From: Escherichia ruysiae
GTDB lineage: Bacteria > Pseudomonadota > Gammaproteobacteria > Enterobacterales > Enterobacteriaceae
DNA length: 64,000 nt
Assembly: GCF_031323975.1 (NCBI RefSeq)
Contig: NZ_JAVIWS010000001.1
Location: 2,604,001 to 2,668,000 of the forward strand
Direction of reading: 5' to 3'
This document shows positions 50,776 to 63,333 of this stretch, in pieces. The notes beneath the pieces were generated by a model. That model did not search any database. It was given only the letters and a program-made list of their open reading frames with translations, and was not told the DNA's origin. Made by a program: the position numbers and the translations under genes. The first letter of the stretch is position 1, and every line of letters begins with the position of its first letter.

Positions 50776-52797
50776 ATGCGTCTAAACCCCGGCCAACAAC
50801 AAGCTGTCGAATTCGTTACCGGCCCCTGCCTGGTGCTGGCGGGCGCGGGTTCCGGCAAGACTCGTGTGATCACCAATAAAATCGCCCATCTGATCCGTGA
50901 CTGCGGTTATCAGGCGCGACATATCGCAGCGGTGACCTTTACCAATAAAGCAGCGCGCGAGATGAAAGAGCGTGTCGGGCAGACGCTGGGGCGCAAAGAG
51001 GCTCGTGGGCTGATGATCTCCACCTTCCACACGCTGGGGCTGGATATCATCAAACGCGAGTATGCAGCGTTAGGGATGAAAGCGAACTTTTCGCTGTTTG
51101 ACGATACCGATCAGCTTGCTTTGCTCAAAGAGTTGACCGAAGGACTGATTGAAGATGACAAAGTTCTCCTGCAACAGCTGATTTCAACCATCTCTAATTG
51201 GAAGAACGATCTCAAAACTCCTGCGCAGGCGGCGGCAGAGGCAAAAGGCGAGCGGGATCGCATTTTTGCCCATTGTTATGGGCTGTATGATGCGCACCTG
51301 AAAGCGTGCAATGTTCTCGACTTCGACGATCTGATTTTATTGCCGACATTGCTGCTGCAACGCAATGTGGAAGTACGCGAACGCTGGCAAAACAAGATTC
51401 GCTACCTGCTGGTGGATGAGTATCAGGATACCAACACCAGCCAGTATGAGCTGGTGAAACTGCTGGTGGGCAGCCGCGCTCGCTTTACCGTGGTGGGAGA
51501 TGATGACCAGTCGATCTACTCCTGGCGCGGCGCACGTCCGCAAAACCTGGTGCTGCTGAGCCAGGATTTCCCGGCGTTGAAGGTGATTAAGCTTGAGCAG
51601 AACTACCGCTCTTCCGGACGTATTTTGAAAGCGGCGAACATCCTGATCGCCAATAACCCGCACGTCTTTGAAAAGCGTCTGTTCTCCGAACTGGGTTACG
51701 GCACAGAGCTAAAAGTTTTAAGCGCGAATAACGAGGAACATGAAGCCGAGCGCGTTACTGGCGAGCTGATCGCCCATCACTTCGTCAATAAAACGCAGTA
51801 CAAAGATTACGCTATTCTTTATCGCGGTAACCATCAGTCGCGGGTGTTTGAAAAATTCCTGATGCAAAACCGCATCCCGTACAAAATATCCGGTGGTACG
51901 TCGTTTTTCTCTCGTCCTGAAATCAAGGATTTGCTGGCTTATCTGCGCGTGCTGACTAACCCGGACGATGACAGCGCATTTCTGCGTATCGTTAACACGC
52001 CGAAGCGAGAGATTGGCCCGGCGACGCTGAAAAAGCTGGGTGAGTGGGCGATGACGCGTAATAAAAGTATGTTTACCGCCAGCTTTGATATGGGGTTGAG
52101 TCAGACACTGAGTGGACGTGGTTATGAAGCGTTGACCCGATTTACTCACTGGCTGGCGGAAATCCAGCGACTGGCGGAGCGGGAGCCTATCGCCGCAGTG
52201 CGCGATCTGATCCACGGGATGGATTATGAATCCTGGTTATACGAAACGTCACCCAGCCCGAAAGCCGCCGAAATGCGCATGAAGAACGTTAACCAGTTAT
52301 TTAGCTGGATGACGGAGATGCTGGAAGGTAGCGAACTGGATGAGCCGATGACGCTCACCCAGGTGGTGACGCGCTTTACTCTGCGCGACATGATGGAACG
52401 TGGCGAGAGTGACGAAGAGCTTGATCAGGTGCAACTGATGACTCTGCACGCGTCAAAAGGGCTGGAGTTTCCTTATGTCTACATGGTCGGTATGGAAGAA
52501 GGATTTTTGCCGCACCAAAGCAGCATCGACGAGGACAATATCGATGAAGAGCGGCGGCTGGCCTATGTCGGCATCACCCGCGCCCAGAAAGAGTTGACCT
52601 TTACGCTGTGTAAAGAGCGTCGTCAGTACGGTGAGCTGGTACGTCCGGAGCCGAGCCGCTTCCTGCTGGAATTACCGCAGGATGACTTGATTTGGGAACA
52701 AGAGCGCAAAGTGGTCAGCGCCGAAGAACGGATGCAGAAAGGGCAAAACCATCTGGCGAATCTGAAAGCGATGATGGCGGCAAAACGAGGGAAATAA
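50776..52797 (+). CDS. rep: ATP-dependent DNA helicase Rep
   Basis: 673 residues from ATG 50776; an in-frame TTG at 50761 would add five. UvrD/Rep superfamily 1A helicase that clears proteins ahead of forks. P-loop A22GAGSGKT29, [16 protein letters not shown] (Walker B), [16 protein letters not shown] (motif V), [10 protein letters not shown] (motif VI). Confidence 0.98.
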   Translation: MRLNPGQQQAVEFVTGPCLVLAGAGSGKTRVITNKIAHLIRDCGYQARHIAAVTFTNKAAREMKERVGQTLGRKEARGLMISTFHTLGLDIIKREYAALGMKANFSLFDDTDQLALLKELTEGLIEDDKVLLQQLISTISNWKNDLKTPAQAAAEAKGERDRIFAHCYGLYDAHLKACNVLDFDDLILLPTLLLQRNVEVRERWQNKIRYLLVDEYQDTNTSQYELVKLLVGSRARFTVVGDDDQSIYSWRGARPQNLVLLSQDFPALKVIKLEQNYRSSGRILKAANILIANNPHVFEKRLFSELGYGTELKVLSANNEEHEAERVTGELIAHHFVNKTQYKDYAILYRGNHQSRVFEKFLMQNRIPYKISGGTSFFSRPEIKDLLAYLRVLTNPDDDSAFLRIVNTPKREIGPATLKKLGEWAMTRNKSMFTASFDMGLSQTLSGRGYEALTRFTHWLAEIQRLAEREPIAAVRDLIHGMDYESWLYETSPSPKAAEMRMKNVNQLFSWMTEMLEGSELDEPMTLTQVVTRFTLRDMMERGESDEELDQVQLMTLHASKGLEFPYVYMVGMEEGFLPHQSSIDEDNIDEERRLAYVGITRAQKELTFTLCKERRQYGELVRPEPSRFLLELPQDDLIWEQERKVVSAEERMQKGQNHLANLKAMMAAKRGK

Positions 52798-52802
52798 TCA
52801 AG

Positions 52803-52834
52803 GCCGGAAAAGATGCGTCAGCATCGCATCCGGC
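52803..52834. repeat. REP (palindromic unit) between rep and gppA
   Basis: GCCGGA and TCCGGC flank an inner imperfect palindrome (GATGCG/CGCATC), the E. coli REP shape, between two convergent genes. Confidence 0.8.
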
Positions 52835-52843
52835 ACTTACTCA

Positions 52844-54328
52844 TTAATGCACTTCCAGCGGCCAGTGGACATAGCTCTGCCACTGGCTTTCCTGAGCAAT
52901 AATCTCTTTACCCAGCGGATGTTGGGTTAGCCAACCTTGCGGAAGCGTCAAGGTCAACAGTTCATGGTTAGCCTTTAATGTCATCTCTGGCACTAAATCG
53001 TCACGACGACGGCTGGCAAAAATGATAGCCAGGCGGAGTAAACGGCAGAGTTGTTCTGCGACGCGCGGCGGTACGGCATTTTGCTGATGCAGCGATGAGA
53101 GATCGACCGGATTAGTCTGGTTGAGCAGTAGCGTCGCCAGCAATTTTTTCTGTGCGGGGGTAAAACCGGGAAGATCCAGATTACGTACCAGATAAGCAGC
53201 GTGTTGCGGCGCTTGTTTGAAGTCAACGCTCAGGCCGATTTCATGAAGCTGACAGGCACTGATGAGCAAATCGCGGCTTATTGCTTCAAGATGCCATTCG
53301 TTTTCCACCTGATCGAAGAAGTTAGCTGCAACTTTGGCTACGCGCTGTGCCTGATCAATATCGATCATAAAGCGGCGTTGAATATTACGCAGCGTACGGC
53401 TGCGAATATCCTGCTCGACGGTAAGATGCAACATACCGTAGACCAGACCTTCACGCAGCGCACCGCCAGACAGGGTCATACACTGAATGTTCAGTTCGGT
53501 AAAAATGGCTATCAGGATCGCCAGACCACTCGGGAACACTAACGCACGTTCCAGCGTCAGCCCGTCAATCTCCAGTTCCTCCAGCCGACCGCAATGAATG
53601 GCTCGCTGTTTCAGTTGCTGCAACTTTTCCAGGGTAATGCGTTCATCCATCCCCTGTGCCATCATGATTTCCTGTAACGCCTGCACGGTGCCGGAAGCAC
53701 CAACGCACACTTTCCAGCCGTGATACCGTAATTCATCGGCAACCGGACGTAACACTTCGCGTGCCGCTTTTTCTGCAGCATCAAAATTTTCCTGCCCCAG
53801 ATTACGATCGGCAAAATAGCGTTCCAGCCAGGTGACGCAGCCCATCGACAGGCTGAACAACGAGGTGGTTTGTGCACCCGTGCCGGTTACCAGTTCAGTA
53901 CTGGCACCGCCTATATCCACTACCAGGCGCTGATCGGCACCACCAGTGGTGTGAGCAACGCCCTGATAAATCAGACGCGCTTCCTCTTCACCGCTGATCA
54001 CCTGTACCGGACAACCGAGGATTTCCTGCGCTTTGGCAATAAAATCACCCGCATTGACGGCAAGGCGTAACGTCGCCGTAGCGACAACGCGAATTTGCGA
54101 GGGAGGGATATCTTGCAGACGTTCAGCAAACAGGCGCAGACATTGCCAGCCGCGCTCCATTGCTTCATTAGACAGGGCATTTTCGCTGTTCAGGCCAGCA
54201 GCCAGACGCACTTTGCGTTTAATTCGCGTCAGCGTCTGGATACTTCCAGCCACCTCGCGCACAACCAGCATATGAAAACTATTCGAACCGAGATCAATGG
54301 CTGCATACAGCGATGAGGTGGAACCCAT
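52844..54328 (-). CDS. gppA: Guanosine-pentaphosphate (pppGpp) phosphatase / exopolyphosphatase
   Basis: 494 residues from ATG 54328 ([18 protein letters not shown]). ASKHA fold; converts pppGpp to ppGpp. [14 protein letters not shown] is the second phosphate-binding loop. Downstream and co-oriented with rhlB. Confidence 0.96.
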   Translation of the reverse strand: MGSTSSLYAAIDLGSNSFHMLVVREVAGSIQTLTRIKRKVRLAAGLNSENALSNEAMERGWQCLRLFAERLQDIPPSQIRVVATATLRLAVNAGDFIAKAQEILGCPVQVISGEEEARLIYQGVAHTTGGADQRLVVDIGGASTELVTGTGAQTTSLFSLSMGCVTWLERYFADRNLGQENFDAAEKAAREVLRPVADELRYHGWKVCVGASGTVQALQEIMMAQGMDERITLEKLQQLKQRAIHCGRLEELEIDGLTLERALVFPSGLAILIAIFTELNIQCMTLSGGALREGLVYGMLHLTVEQDIRSRTLRNIQRRFMIDIDQAQRVAKVAANFFDQVENEWHLEAISRDLLISACQLHEIGLSVDFKQAPQHAAYLVRNLDLPGFTPAQKKLLATLLLNQTNPVDLSSLHQQNAVPPRVAEQLCRLLRLAIIFASRRRDDLVPEMTLKANHELLTLTLPQGWLTQHPLGKEIIAQESQWQSYVHWPLEVH

Positions 54329-54463
54329 ACTCTTCATCCTTCAATCTGTCTCTGCGTTGGCTGCATTCTTTCACCCGAATCACTTACTACAGTAAGCGCA
54401 TCGGGATTCATTCTCTTGCCATCTTGATACAGTTTGAATGATTTTGAGTATGACATTATTTAT

Positions 54464-55729
54464 TTAACCTGAACGACGACGATTACGTGGAGCACCAGTA
54501 CGACGCGGACCATTGCCTGTGCGCGGGCGCGTGAGGCGCAGCGGTTTTGGCAGATCGGTCATCAATGCGTCCGGATTGTATTTGCTTACCGGAATTGAGT
54601 GACCAATATAGGTCTCAATAGCAGGCAAATTCAATGCATACTCTTCACACGCCAGGCTGATAGAGTGACCGCTTGCGCCTGCGCGGCCAGTACGACCGAT
54701 ACGGTGAACGTAATCTTCACAGTCATCGGGCAAATCGTAGTTAAAGACGTGCGTCACTGCCGGAATATGCAGACCACGAGCAGCAACGTCGGTAGCAACC
54801 AGAATATCCAGATCGCCACGGGTAAATTCATCAAGAATACGCAGGCGTTTTTTCTGCGCCACATCGCCCGTCAACAGACCAACACGATGACCATCTGCCG
54901 CCAGGTGACCCCAGATATCTTCACAACGGTGTTTGGTGTTGGCGAAAATAATCGCTCTGTCTGGCCACTCTTCTTCGATCAGCGTTTGCAACAAACGCAT
55001 CTTTTCTTCGTTAGAAGGGTAGAAAAGCTCTTCTTTAATACGGTGGCCCGTTTTCTGTTCCGGTTCCACTTCGATATATTCGGCGTTATTCATCTGCTCG
55101 AACGCCAGTTCACGTACCCGGTACGAAAGTGTGGCGGAGAACAGCATGTTGAGGCGCTGGTTCGCAGGCGGCATACGGCGGAACAGCCAGCGGATATCTT
55201 TAATAAAGCCCAGATCGTACATGCGATCGGCTTCGTCCAGCACCACCACCTGAATGGCACCGAGGTTAATATGGTTTTGTTTGGCGTAATCAATTAAACG
55301 ACCCGTGGTGCCAATCAGAATGTCAACGCCGCTTTCCAGCACTTTCAACTGTTTGTCGTAGCCATCGCCACCGTAGGCCAGACCCAGTTTCAGGCCAGTA
55401 GCTTGTGCCAGTGGTTCCGCGTCGGCGTGGATCTGCACGGCAAGTTCACGCGTCGGTGCCATAATTAAGGCACGCGGTTGATTCACCTTGCGATCGGCAA
55501 TTGCGGGATGAGAGAGAAGGTAATGAAACGAAGACGTAAGAAACGCCATCGTTTTCCCGGTACCGGTTTGCGCCTGCCCGGCTACGTCACGACCTTCCAG
55601 CGTTAGCGGAAGAGCCAGTGCCTGAATGGGCGTACAGTTATGAAACCCTTTTTTTTCAAGGGCTTCTACAACTTTCGGATGCAGGGCGAAGTCGGAAAAC
55701 TTCTGTTCTGTTAAATGTGTTTTGCTCAT
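54464..55729 (-). CDS. rhlB: ATP-dependent RNA helicase RhlB
   Basis: 421 residues. DEAD-box helicase of the RNA degradosome. A53QTGTGKT60, [30 protein letters not shown]; arginine-rich C-terminal tail ([15 protein letters not shown]) that contacts RNase E/RNA. Divergent from trxA. Confidence 0.98.
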   Translation of the reverse strand: MSKTHLTEQKFSDFALHPKVVEALEKKGFHNCTPIQALALPLTLEGRDVAGQAQTGTGKTMAFLTSSFHYLLSHPAIADRKVNQPRALIMAPTRELAVQIHADAEPLAQATGLKLGLAYGGDGYDKQLKVLESGVDILIGTTGRLIDYAKQNHINLGAIQVVVLDEADRMYDLGFIKDIRWLFRRMPPANQRLNMLFSATLSYRVRELAFEQMNNAEYIEVEPEQKTGHRIKEELFYPSNEEKMRLLQTLIEEEWPDRAIIFANTKHRCEDIWGHLAADGHRVGLLTGDVAQKKRLRILDEFTRGDLDILVATDVAARGLHIPAVTHVFNYDLPDDCEDYVHRIGRTGRAGASGHSISLACEEYALNLPAIETYIGHSIPVSKYNPDALMTDLPKPLRLTRPRTGNGPRRTGAPRNRRRSG

Positions 55730-55859
55730 AGTGTGATAGAATATCAGCTTACTATTGCTTTACGAAAGCGTATCCGGTGAAATAAAGTCAACCTTTAGTT
55801 GGTTAATGTTACACCAACAACGAAACCAACACGCCAGGCTTATTCCTGTGGAGTTATAT

Positions 55860-56189
55860 ATGAGCGATAAAATTATTCACCTGACTGACGACAGTTTTGA
55901 CACGGATGTACTCAAAGCGGACGGGGCAATCCTCGTCGATTTCTGGGCAGAGTGGTGCGGTCCGTGCAAAATGATCGCCCCGATTCTGGATGAAATCGCT
56001 GACGAATATCAGGGCAAACTGACCGTTGCAAAACTGAACATCGATCAAAACCCTGGCACTGCGCCGAAATATGGCATCCGTGGTATCCCGACTCTGCTGC
56101 TGTTCAAGAATGGCGAAGTGGCGGCAACGAAAGTCGGCGCGCTGTCTAAAGGTCAGTTGAAAGAGTTCCTCGACGCCAATCTGGCATAA
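55860..56189 (+). CDS. trxA: Thioredoxin 1
   Basis: 109 residues. Active site W32CGPC36. The ATG at 55860 follows GTGGAGTTATAT; an upstream frame extension to 55755 is not part of the known protein. Promoter lies in the rhlB-trxA gap. Confidence 0.98.
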
Positions 56190-56514
56190 GGGAACGTCAT
56201 GTTCGGGTGCCCTGTCGCTAAAAACTGGACGCCCGGCGTGAGCCATGCTAACTTAATGTTGACTTCGTATTAAACTTACCTTATTAAGTTTGAATCTTGT
56301 AATATCCAACGCTTCCCGTTTTTATCTAATGCGAAGTGAACAGATTTCTGGTTTGTCACTCAATCCGTCTTGTCGTTTCAGTTCTGCGTACTTTCCTGTG
56401 ACCAGACAGCGAAAAGACATGAGTCGATGACCGTAAACAGGCATGGATGATCCTGCCATACCATTCACAACATTAAGTTCGAGATTTACCCCAAGTTTAA
56501 GAACTCACACCACT
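56190..56514 (+). promoter_or_regulatory. rho leader region
   Basis: 325 bases after trxA with the rho promoter, the rhoL leader frame (56329-56430) and a long untranslated stretch. Autogenous Rho-dependent attenuation in this leader is established for E. coli. I cannot place the rut site by eye. Confidence 0.65.
56329..56430 (+). CDS. rhoL: rho operon leader peptide
   Basis: 33 codons, MRSEQISGLSLNPSCRFSSA then YFPVTRQRKDMSR. Same length and nearly the K-12 sequence as I recall; Leu9 and Phe22 are variants. Translation here bears on rho attenuation. Confidence 0.8.
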   Translation: MRSEQISGLSLNPSCRFSSAYFPVTRQRKDMSR

Positions 56515-57774
56515 ATGAATCTTACCGAATTAAAGAATACGCCGGTTTCTGAGCTGATCACTCTCGGCGAAAATATGGGGCTGGAAAATCTGGCTCGTAT
56601 GCGTAAGCAGGACATTATTTTTGCCATCCTGAAGCAGCACGCAAAGAGTGGCGAAGATATCTTTGGTGATGGCGTACTGGAGATATTGCAGGATGGATTT
56701 GGTTTCCTCCGTTCCGCAGACAGCTCCTACCTCGCCGGTCCTGATGACATCTACGTTTCTCCCAGCCAAATCCGCCGTTTCAACCTCCGCACTGGTGATA
56801 CCATCTCTGGTAAGATTCGCCCGCCGAAAGAAGGTGAACGCTATTTTGCGCTGCTGAAAGTTAATGAAGTTAACTTCGATAAACCTGAAAACGCCCGCAA
56901 TAAAATCCTCTTTGAGAACTTAACTCCGCTGCACGCAAACTCTCGTCTGCGTATGGAACGTGGTAACGGTTCTACTGAAGATTTGACCGCTCGCGTGCTG
57001 GATCTGGCTTCGCCAATCGGTCGTGGTCAACGTGGTCTGATTGTGGCGCCGCCGAAAGCAGGTAAAACCATGCTGCTGCAGAATATCGCCCAGAGCATTG
57101 CTTACAATCACCCGGATTGTGTGCTGATGGTTCTGCTGATTGACGAACGTCCGGAAGAAGTAACCGAGATGCAGCGTCTGGTTAAAGGGGAAGTTGTCGC
57201 TTCTACCTTTGACGAACCGGCATCTCGCCACGTTCAGGTTGCGGAAATGGTGATCGAGAAGGCGAAACGTCTGGTTGAGCACAAGAAAGACGTTATTATT
57301 CTGCTCGACTCTATTACTCGACTGGCGCGTGCTTACAACACCGTCGTTCCGGCTTCCGGTAAAGTGTTGACCGGTGGTGTGGATGCTAACGCACTGCATC
57401 GTCCGAAACGCTTCTTCGGTGCGGCGCGTAACGTGGAAGAGGGCGGCAGCCTGACCATCATCGCGACGGCGCTGATCGATACGGGTTCCAAAATGGACGA
57501 AGTTATCTACGAAGAGTTTAAAGGCACCGGTAACATGGAACTGCACCTCTCTCGTAAGATCGCTGAAAAACGCGTCTTCCCGGCTATCGACTACAACCGT
57601 TCCGGTACACGTAAAGAAGAACTGCTCACTACTCAGGAAGAGCTGCAGAAAATGTGGATCTTGCGCAAAATCATTCACCCGATGGGTGAAATCGACGCAA
57701 TGGAATTCCTCATTAATAAACTGGCAATGACCAAGACCAATGACGATTTCTTTGATATGATGAAACGCTCATAA
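56515..57774 (+). CDS. rho: Transcription termination factor Rho
   Basis: 419 residues from ATG 56515 ([15 protein letters not shown]); an upstream in-frame ATG at 56443 lies in the leader and is not used. RNA-binding cold-shock-like domain ([17 protein letters not shown]), P-loop APPKAGKT, Q-loop/R-loop region in the C-terminal ATPase. Hexameric RNA translocase. Confidence 0.99.
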   Translation: MNLTELKNTPVSELITLGENMGLENLARMRKQDIIFAILKQHAKSGEDIFGDGVLEILQDGFGFLRSADSSYLAGPDDIYVSPSQIRRFNLRTGDTISGKIRPPKEGERYFALLKVNEVNFDKPENARNKILFENLTPLHANSRLRMERGNGSTEDLTARVLDLASPIGRGQRGLIVAPPKAGKTMLLQNIAQSIAYNHPDCVLMVLLIDERPEEVTEMQRLVKGEVVASTFDEPASRHVQVAEMVIEKAKRLVEHKKDVIILLDSITRLARAYNTVVPASGKVLTGGVDANALHRPKRFFGAARNVEEGGSLTIIATALIDTGSKMDEVIYEEFKGTGNMELHLSRKIAEKRVFPAIDYNRSGTRKEELLTTQEELQKMWILRKIIHPMGEIDAMEFLINKLAMTKTNDDFFDMMKRS

Positions 57775-57789
57775 ATTTGTCTTATGCTA

Positions 57790-57825
57790 AAAACGCCACG
57801 TGTTTACGTGGCGTTTTGCTTTTAT
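57790..57825 (+). terminator. rho terminator
   Basis: AAAACGCCACGT, GTTT loop, ACGTGGCGTTTT, then GCTTTTAT; a perfect 12-pair stem just after rho. Confidence 0.88.
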
Positions 57826-58013
57826 ATCTGTAATCTTAGCAGCGTGCCTGTGATGGTGGGAAAATTCCTGGTTTTTGCGGGTGTTTTATACGATTTTCGT
57901 CGCGAGTGGTTGGTTTTTACACAAGTCTGATTGGTTCAGAAAGTAGTTTCCCTTCTGAATAAAGGTCTTCGTGGGTATACTTCTGCTAATAATTTTCTCT
58001 GAGAGCATGCATT
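57826..58013 (+). promoter_or_regulatory. wec cluster promoter region
   Basis: 188 bases between the rho terminator and wecA with no gene; the ECA operon promoter must be here. A TTGGTT/TATACT-like pair is around 57927-57980, not decided. Confidence 0.45.
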
Positions 58014-59117
58014 GTGAATTTACTGACAGTGAGTACTGATCTCATCAGTATTTTTTTATTCACGACACTGTTTCTGTTTTTTGCCCGCAAGGTGGCAAAA
58101 AAAGTCGGTTTAGTGGATAAACCTAACTTCCGCAAACGTCACCAGGGATTGATACCGCTCGTTGGGGGTATTTCAGTTTATGCAGGGATTTGCTTTACGT
58201 TCGGAATTGTCGATTATTACATTCCGCATGCATCTCTCTACCTGGCTTGCGCTGGCGTCCTGGTGTTCATCGGCGCGCTGGATGACCGTTTTGATATCAG
58301 CGTAAAAATTCGAGCCACCATACAGGCCGCTGTTGGCATCATTATGATGGTGTTCGGCAAACTTTATCTCAGTAGCCTTGGCTATATTTTTGGCGACTGG
58401 GAGATGGTACTTGGACCGTTTGGGTATTTCCTGACGTTGTTTGCAGTCTGGGCGGCAATTAATGCTTTCAATATGGTTGATGGCATTGATGGTTTGCTGG
58501 GCGGGTTATCCTGCGTCTCATTTGCGGCAATTGGCATGATTTTGTGGTTCGACGGGCAAACCAGCCTCGCTATCTGGTGCTTTGCGATGATTGCCGCCAT
58601 CCTGCCTTACATCATGCTTAACCTCGGTATTCTGGGGCGTCGCTACAAAGTCTTTATGGGCGATGCGGGCAGTACATTGATTGGTTTTACCGTAATCTGG
58701 ATCCTGCTGGAAACCACCCAGGGTAAAACGCATCCGATTAGCCCGGTGACTGCATTATGGATAATCGCCATTCCGCTGATGGATATGGTGGCTATTATGT
58801 ATCGTCGCCTGCGTAAAGGCATGAGTCCGTTCTCGCCTGACCGTCAGCACATTCATCATTTAATCATGCGCGCTGGCTTTACTTCTCGTCAGGCATTTGT
58901 GCTGATTACCCTTGCTGCTGCACTGCTTGCTTCCATTGGCGTGCTGGCAGAATATTCTCATTTTGTCCCTGAATGGGTCATGCTGGTGCTCTTTTTGCTA
59001 GCATTCTTCCTCTATGGCTATTGCATTAAGCGCGCCTGGAAGGTTGCTCGCTTTATTAAGCGTGTGAAACGCCGACTGCGCAGAAATCGTGGTGGCAGCC
59101 CCAACTTAACCAAATAA
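58014..59117 (+). CDS. wecA: UDP-GlcNAc:undecaprenyl-phosphate GlcNAc-1-phosphate transferase
   Basis: 367 residues with a GTG start (MNLLTVSTDLISIFL), GAG ribosome site upstream. Starts ECA and many O-antigens on undecaprenyl phosphate. About eleven membrane helices; LGALDDRFD-type Asp pair, NMVDGIDGL, and QHIHHLIM in cytoplasmic loops. Confidence 0.97.
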   Translation: MNLLTVSTDLISIFLFTTLFLFFARKVAKKVGLVDKPNFRKRHQGLIPLVGGISVYAGICFTFGIVDYYIPHASLYLACAGVLVFIGALDDRFDISVKIRATIQAAVGIIMMVFGKLYLSSLGYIFGDWEMVLGPFGYFLTLFAVWAAINAFNMVDGIDGLLGGLSCVSFAAIGMILWFDGQTSLAIWCFAMIAAILPYIMLNLGILGRRYKVFMGDAGSTLIGFTVIWILLETTQGKTHPISPVTALWIIAIPLMDMVAIMYRRLRKGMSPFSPDRQHIHHLIMRAGFTSRQAFVLITLAAALLASIGVLAEYSHFVPEWVMLVLFLLAFFLYGYCIKRAWKVARFIKRVKRRLRRNRGGSPNLTK

Positions 59118-59128
59118 ACGAGGATGTA

Positions 59129-60175
59129 ATGACGCAACCAATGCCTGGGAAACCAGCCGAAGACGCTGAAAATGAACTGGATATTCGTGGGTTGTTTCGT
59201 ACCTTGTGGGCTGGGAAGCTGTGGATTATTTGCATGGGGCTGGCGTTTGCGTTAATTGCGCTGGCGTATACATTTTTCGCCCGCCAGGAGTGGAGTGCGA
59301 CGGCGATTACCGATCGTCCAACGGTGAATATGCTGGGGGGATACTACTCGCAGCAGCAGTTTTTGCGTAACCTGGACGTCCGTTCGAACATGGCTCCTGC
59401 CGACCAACCATCGGTCATGGACGAAGCCTATAAAGAATTTGTTATGCAGCTGGCGTCGTGGGACACCCGTCGCGATTTCTGGCTGCAGACGGATTATTAC
59501 AAACAGCGGATGGTCGGTAACAGTAAAGCCGATGCGGCTCTGCTGGATGAAATGATCAACAACATCCAGTTTATTCCCGGTGATTTCACCCGTGCGACCA
59601 ATGATAACGTTAAATTGATTGCCGAAACTGCCCCTGATGCCAATAATCTACTGCGTCAATATGTCGCATTCGCCAGTCAGCGCGCTGCCAGCCATCTGAA
59701 TGATGAGCTGAAAGGCGCATGGGCAGCACGCACTATCCAAATGAAAGCCCAGGTGAAGCGTCAGGAAGAAGTTGCGAAAGCGATCTACGACCGCCGGGTA
59801 AACAGCATTGAGCAGGCGCTCAAAATCGCCGAGCAACATAATATTTCCCGTAGTGCGACAGATGTCCCTGCGGATGAATTGCCTGATTCAGAAATGTTTT
59901 TGCTGGGGCGCCCTATGCTGCAGGCGCGATTAGAAAATTTACAGGCCGTCGGTCCGGCCTTTGATCTTGACTATGATCAGAATCGGGCCATGTTAAACAC
60001 CCTTAATGTAGGTCCAACCCTGGATCCGCGTTTTCAGACCTATCGCTATTTGCGTACGCCGGAAGAACCGGTAAAACGCGATAGCCCACGTCGTGCCTTC
60101 CTGATGATTATGTGGGGCATTGTCGGGGGGCTGATCGGGGCTGGTGTCGCATTAACCCGCCGTTGCTCGAAATAG
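59129..60175 (+). CDS. wzzE: ECA chain-length determinant WzzE
   Basis: 348 residues. Polysaccharide co-polymerase. Two membrane segments, near residues 31-50 ([20 protein letters not shown]) and near the C-terminus ([19 protein letters not shown]), flank a large periplasmic coiled part. Confidence 0.96.
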   Translation: MTQPMPGKPAEDAENELDIRGLFRTLWAGKLWIICMGLAFALIALAYTFFARQEWSATAITDRPTVNMLGGYYSQQQFLRNLDVRSNMAPADQPSVMDEAYKEFVMQLASWDTRRDFWLQTDYYKQRMVGNSKADAALLDEMINNIQFIPGDFTRATNDNVKLIAETAPDANNLLRQYVAFASQRAASHLNDELKGAWAARTIQMKAQVKRQEEVAKAIYDRRVNSIEQALKIAEQHNISRSATDVPADELPDSEMFLLGRPMLQARLENLQAVGPAFDLDYDQNRAMLNTLNVGPTLDPRFQTYRYLRTPEEPVKRDSPRRAFLMIMWGIVGGLIGAGVALTRRCSK

Positions 60176-60230
60176 CAACACTGCTGCGGTGAGCGCAAAG
60201 GCGCTCGCCGCTTATTCAAAGAGAATCGAT

Positions 60231-61361
60231 GTGAAAGTACTGACTGTATTTGGTACGCGCCCGGAAGCCATCAAGATGGCACCGCTGGTGCATGCGTTGG
60301 CAAAAGATCCTTTTTTTGAGGCTAAAGTTTGCGTCACTGCGCAGCATCGGGAGATGCTCGATCAGGTGCTGAAACTCTTTTCCATTGTACCTGACTACGA
60401 TCTCAACATAATGCAGCCAGGGCAGGGTCTGACAGAGATAACCTGTCGGATTCTGGAAGGGCTAAAACCTATTCTTGCCGAGTTTAAACCTGACGTCGTG
60501 CTGGTTCACGGTGATACCACTACCACACTGGCAACCAGCCTGGCAGCGTTTTATCAGCGTATTCCTGTTGGTCACGTAGAGGCTGGACTGCGTACTGGTG
60601 ATCTCTATTCACCGTGGCCGGAAGAGGCTAACCGCACACTGACCGGTCATCTGGCGATGTACCATTTCTCGCCAACTGAAACTTCCCGGCAAAACCTGCT
60701 GCGTGAAAACGTTGCTGACAGCCGAATCTTTATTACCGGCAATACCGTTATCGACGCCTTGCTGTGGGTGCGCGACCAGGTGATGAGCAGCGATACGCTG
60801 CGTTCTGAACTGGCGGCAAATTACCCGTTTATCGACCCCGATAAGAAGATGATTCTGGTGACCGGTCACAGACGTGAGAGCTTCGGTCGTGGCTTTGAAG
60901 AAATTTGCCGCGCACTGGCAGAAATCGCCACCACTCATCAGGACATCCAGATTGTCTATCCGGTACATCTCAACCCGAACGTCAGAGAACCGGTAAACCG
61001 CATTTTGGGGCATGTGAAAAATGTCATTCTGATCGATCCCCAGGAATATTTACCGTTTGTCTGGCTGATGAACCACGCCTGGTTGATTTTGACTGACTCT
61101 GGCGGTATTCAGGAAGAAGCGCCTTCACTGGGTAAACCGGTGCTGGTGATGCGCGATACCACTGAACGTCCGGAAGCAGTGACGGCGGGTACGGTGCGTC
61201 TGGTAGGCACGGATAAGCAGCGAATTGTCGAGGAAGTGACGCGTCTTTTAAAAGACGAAAACGAATATCAAACTATGAGCCGCGCCCATAACCCGTATGG
61301 TGATGGTCAGGCATGCTCTCGCATTTTGGAAGCGTTAAAAAATAATCGGATATCACTATGA
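60231..61361 (+). CDS. wecB: UDP-GlcNAc 2-epimerase (non-hydrolysing)
   Basis: 376 residues from the GTG at 60231 ([19 protein letters not shown]). Makes UDP-ManNAc. Family stretches [19 protein letters not shown] and [32 protein letters not shown]. Upstream in-frame start at 60189 is not used. Overlaps wecC by four bases. Confidence 0.97.
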   Translation: MKVLTVFGTRPEAIKMAPLVHALAKDPFFEAKVCVTAQHREMLDQVLKLFSIVPDYDLNIMQPGQGLTEITCRILEGLKPILAEFKPDVVLVHGDTTTTLATSLAAFYQRIPVGHVEAGLRTGDLYSPWPEEANRTLTGHLAMYHFSPTETSRQNLLRENVADSRIFITGNTVIDALLWVRDQVMSSDTLRSELAANYPFIDPDKKMILVTGHRRESFGRGFEEICRALAEIATTHQDIQIVYPVHLNPNVREPVNRILGHVKNVILIDPQEYLPFVWLMNHAWLILTDSGGIQEEAPSLGKPVLVMRDTTERPEAVTAGTVRLVGTDKQRIVEEVTRLLKDENEYQTMSRAHNPYGDGQACSRILEALKNNRISL

Positions 61362-62620
61362 GTTTTGCGACCATTTCTGTCATTGGACTGGGTTACATTG
61401 GGCTGCCGACGGCGGCAGCGTTTGCCTCCCGGCAAAAACAGGTGATTGGTGTCGATATCAACCAACAAGCGGTTGATACCATCAATCGTGGCGAAATCCA
61501 TATCGTCGAGCCTGATTTGGCGAGCGTGGTAAAAACTGCCGTAGAAGGTGGATTTTTACGAGCGAGCACGACGCCGGTTGAGGCGGATGCCTGGTTGATT
61601 GCTGTACCCACGCCGTTTAAAGGCGATCATGAGCCAGATATGACCTACGTTGAATCGGCTGCTCGCTCCATTGCACCAGTGCTGAAAAAAGGCGCGCTGG
61701 TGATCCTTGAGTCCACCTCGCCGGTGGGGGCAACCGAGAAGATGGCAGAATGGTTAGCAGAGATGCGTCCAGATCTGACTTTCCCGCAGCAAGTGGGCGA
61801 GCAGGCTGACGTGAATATTGCCTACTGCCCTGAACGTGTGTTGCCGGGGCAGGTGATGGTCGAGTTGATTAAAAATGACCGTGTGATTGGCGGTATGACG
61901 CCGGTTTGTTCTGCGCGCGCCAGCGAACTGTACAAAATTTTCCTCGAAGGAGAGTGTGTCGTCACTAACTCGCGGACGGCGGAAATGTGTAAGCTGACTG
62001 AAAACAGCTTCCGCGATGTGAATATTGCTTTTGCTAACGAACTGTCGCTAATTTGTGCCGATCAGGGGATTAACGTCTGGGAACTGGTTCGCCTGGCGAA
62101 TCGCCATCCACGAGTCAATATTCTTCAGCCTGGGCCTGGCGTGGGCGGTCACTGTATCGCTGTTGATCCGTGGTTTATCGTGGCGCAGAACCCGCAGCAG
62201 GCGCGGCTTATCCGTACCGCACGCGAAGTGAACGACAACAAACCTTTCTGGGTTATCGATCAGGTCAAAGCGGCGGTTGCCGACTGCCTGTCCACTACGG
62301 ATAAACGCGCCAGCGAGCTGAAAATTGCCTGCTTTGGTCTGGCGTTTAAACCGAATATTGATGATCTGCGCGAAAGTCCGGCAATGGAAATCGCTGAACT
62401 GATCGCGCAATGGCACAGCGGTGAAACGCAGGTTGTTGAACCGAATATTCACCAGTTGCCGAAAAAACTGATCGGACTTTGCACTCTGGCGCAGCTTGAC
62501 GACGCACTGGAAACGGCAGATGTACTGGTGATGCTGGTCGATCACAGTCAGTTCAAAGCCATCAGCGGCGAACATGTTAAACAGCAGTATGTCGTAGATA
62601 CCAAAGGGGTCTGGCGCTGA
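61358..62620 (+). CDS. wecC: UDP-N-acetyl-D-mannosamine dehydrogenase
   Basis: 420 residues. Oxidises UDP-ManNAc to UDP-ManNAcA for ECA. NAD motif [16 protein letters not shown] at the start, [13 protein letters not shown] with the catalytic Cys, and C-terminal UDP-binding domain. Starts in the wecB stop. Confidence 0.97.
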   Translation: MSFATISVIGLGYIGLPTAAAFASRQKQVIGVDINQQAVDTINRGEIHIVEPDLASVVKTAVEGGFLRASTTPVEADAWLIAVPTPFKGDHEPDMTYVESAARSIAPVLKKGALVILESTSPVGATEKMAEWLAEMRPDLTFPQQVGEQADVNIAYCPERVLPGQVMVELIKNDRVIGGMTPVCSARASELYKIFLEGECVVTNSRTAEMCKLTENSFRDVNIAFANELSLICADQGINVWELVRLANRHPRVNILQPGPGVGGHCIAVDPWFIVAQNPQQARLIRTAREVNDNKPFWVIDQVKAAVADCLSTTDKRASELKIACFGLAFKPNIDDLRESPAMEIAELIAQWHSGETQVVEPNIHQLPKKLIGLCTLAQLDDALETADVLVMLVDHSQFKAISGEHVKQQYVVDTKGVWR

Positions 62621-62654
62621 TTACAGTGAATGACTGTTTTGAGGGAGTCACACA

Positions 62655-63329
62655 ATGCCCATTCGCGCCAGAATTGAACCACTAACCTGGGAAAACACCT
62701 TCTTTGGTGTCAACAGCGCCATTGTGCGTATTAGTCCTGACGCGCCACTCCTGACGCCAGACGCCTTAGCGCCGTGGTCACGGGTGCAGGCCAAAATTGC
62801 CGCATCAAATACCGATGAGCTGGACGCCTTGCAACAACTGGGATTCTTACTGGTTGAGGGTGAAGTTGATTTGGTACTGCCCGTGAACAACGCAAGTGAT
62901 AGCGACGCAGAAGTGGCACAAGAGACAGATATTCCAGTGCTACGCCAGTTAGCCAGTGAGGCATTTGCGCAAAGCCGTTTTCGTGCGCCGTGGTATGCGC
63001 CTGACGCCAGTGGCCGCTTTTATGCGCAGTGGATTGAAAACGCCGTACGCGGCACTTTTGATCATCAATGCCTGATTTTACGTTCGGCGTCTGGTGATAT
63101 TTGTGGCTATGTTTCTCTACGAGAGTTGAATGCCACTGACGCGCGCATTGGCTTGCTGGCAGGCCGTGGCTCCGGTGCACAGCTGATGCAAGCGGCACTA
63201 AACTGGGCGTATGCTCGCGGTAAAACAACATTGCGGGTGGCGACCCAGATGGGCAACACCGCCGCGCTTAAACGATACATACAAAGTGGTGCGAATGTAG
63301 AAAGCACCGCGTACTGGTTATACAGGTGA
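62655..63329 (+). CDS. wecD: dTDP-fucosamine acetyltransferase
   Basis: 224 residues. GNAT enzyme that acetylates dTDP-4-amino-4,6-dideoxygalactose to give the Fuc4NAc donor. Acetyl-CoA motif [17 protein letters not shown] near residue 170. Ribosome site GGGAG upstream of ATG 62655. Confidence 0.95.
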   Translation: MPIRARIEPLTWENTFFGVNSAIVRISPDAPLLTPDALAPWSRVQAKIAASNTDELDALQQLGFLLVEGEVDLVLPVNNASDSDAEVAQETDIPVLRQLASEAFAQSRFRAPWYAPDASGRFYAQWIENAVRGTFDHQCLILRSASGDICGYVSLRELNATDARIGLLAGRGSGAQLMQAALNWAYARGKTTLRVATQMGNTAALKRYIQSGANVESTAYWLYR

Positions 63330-63333
63330 TCAC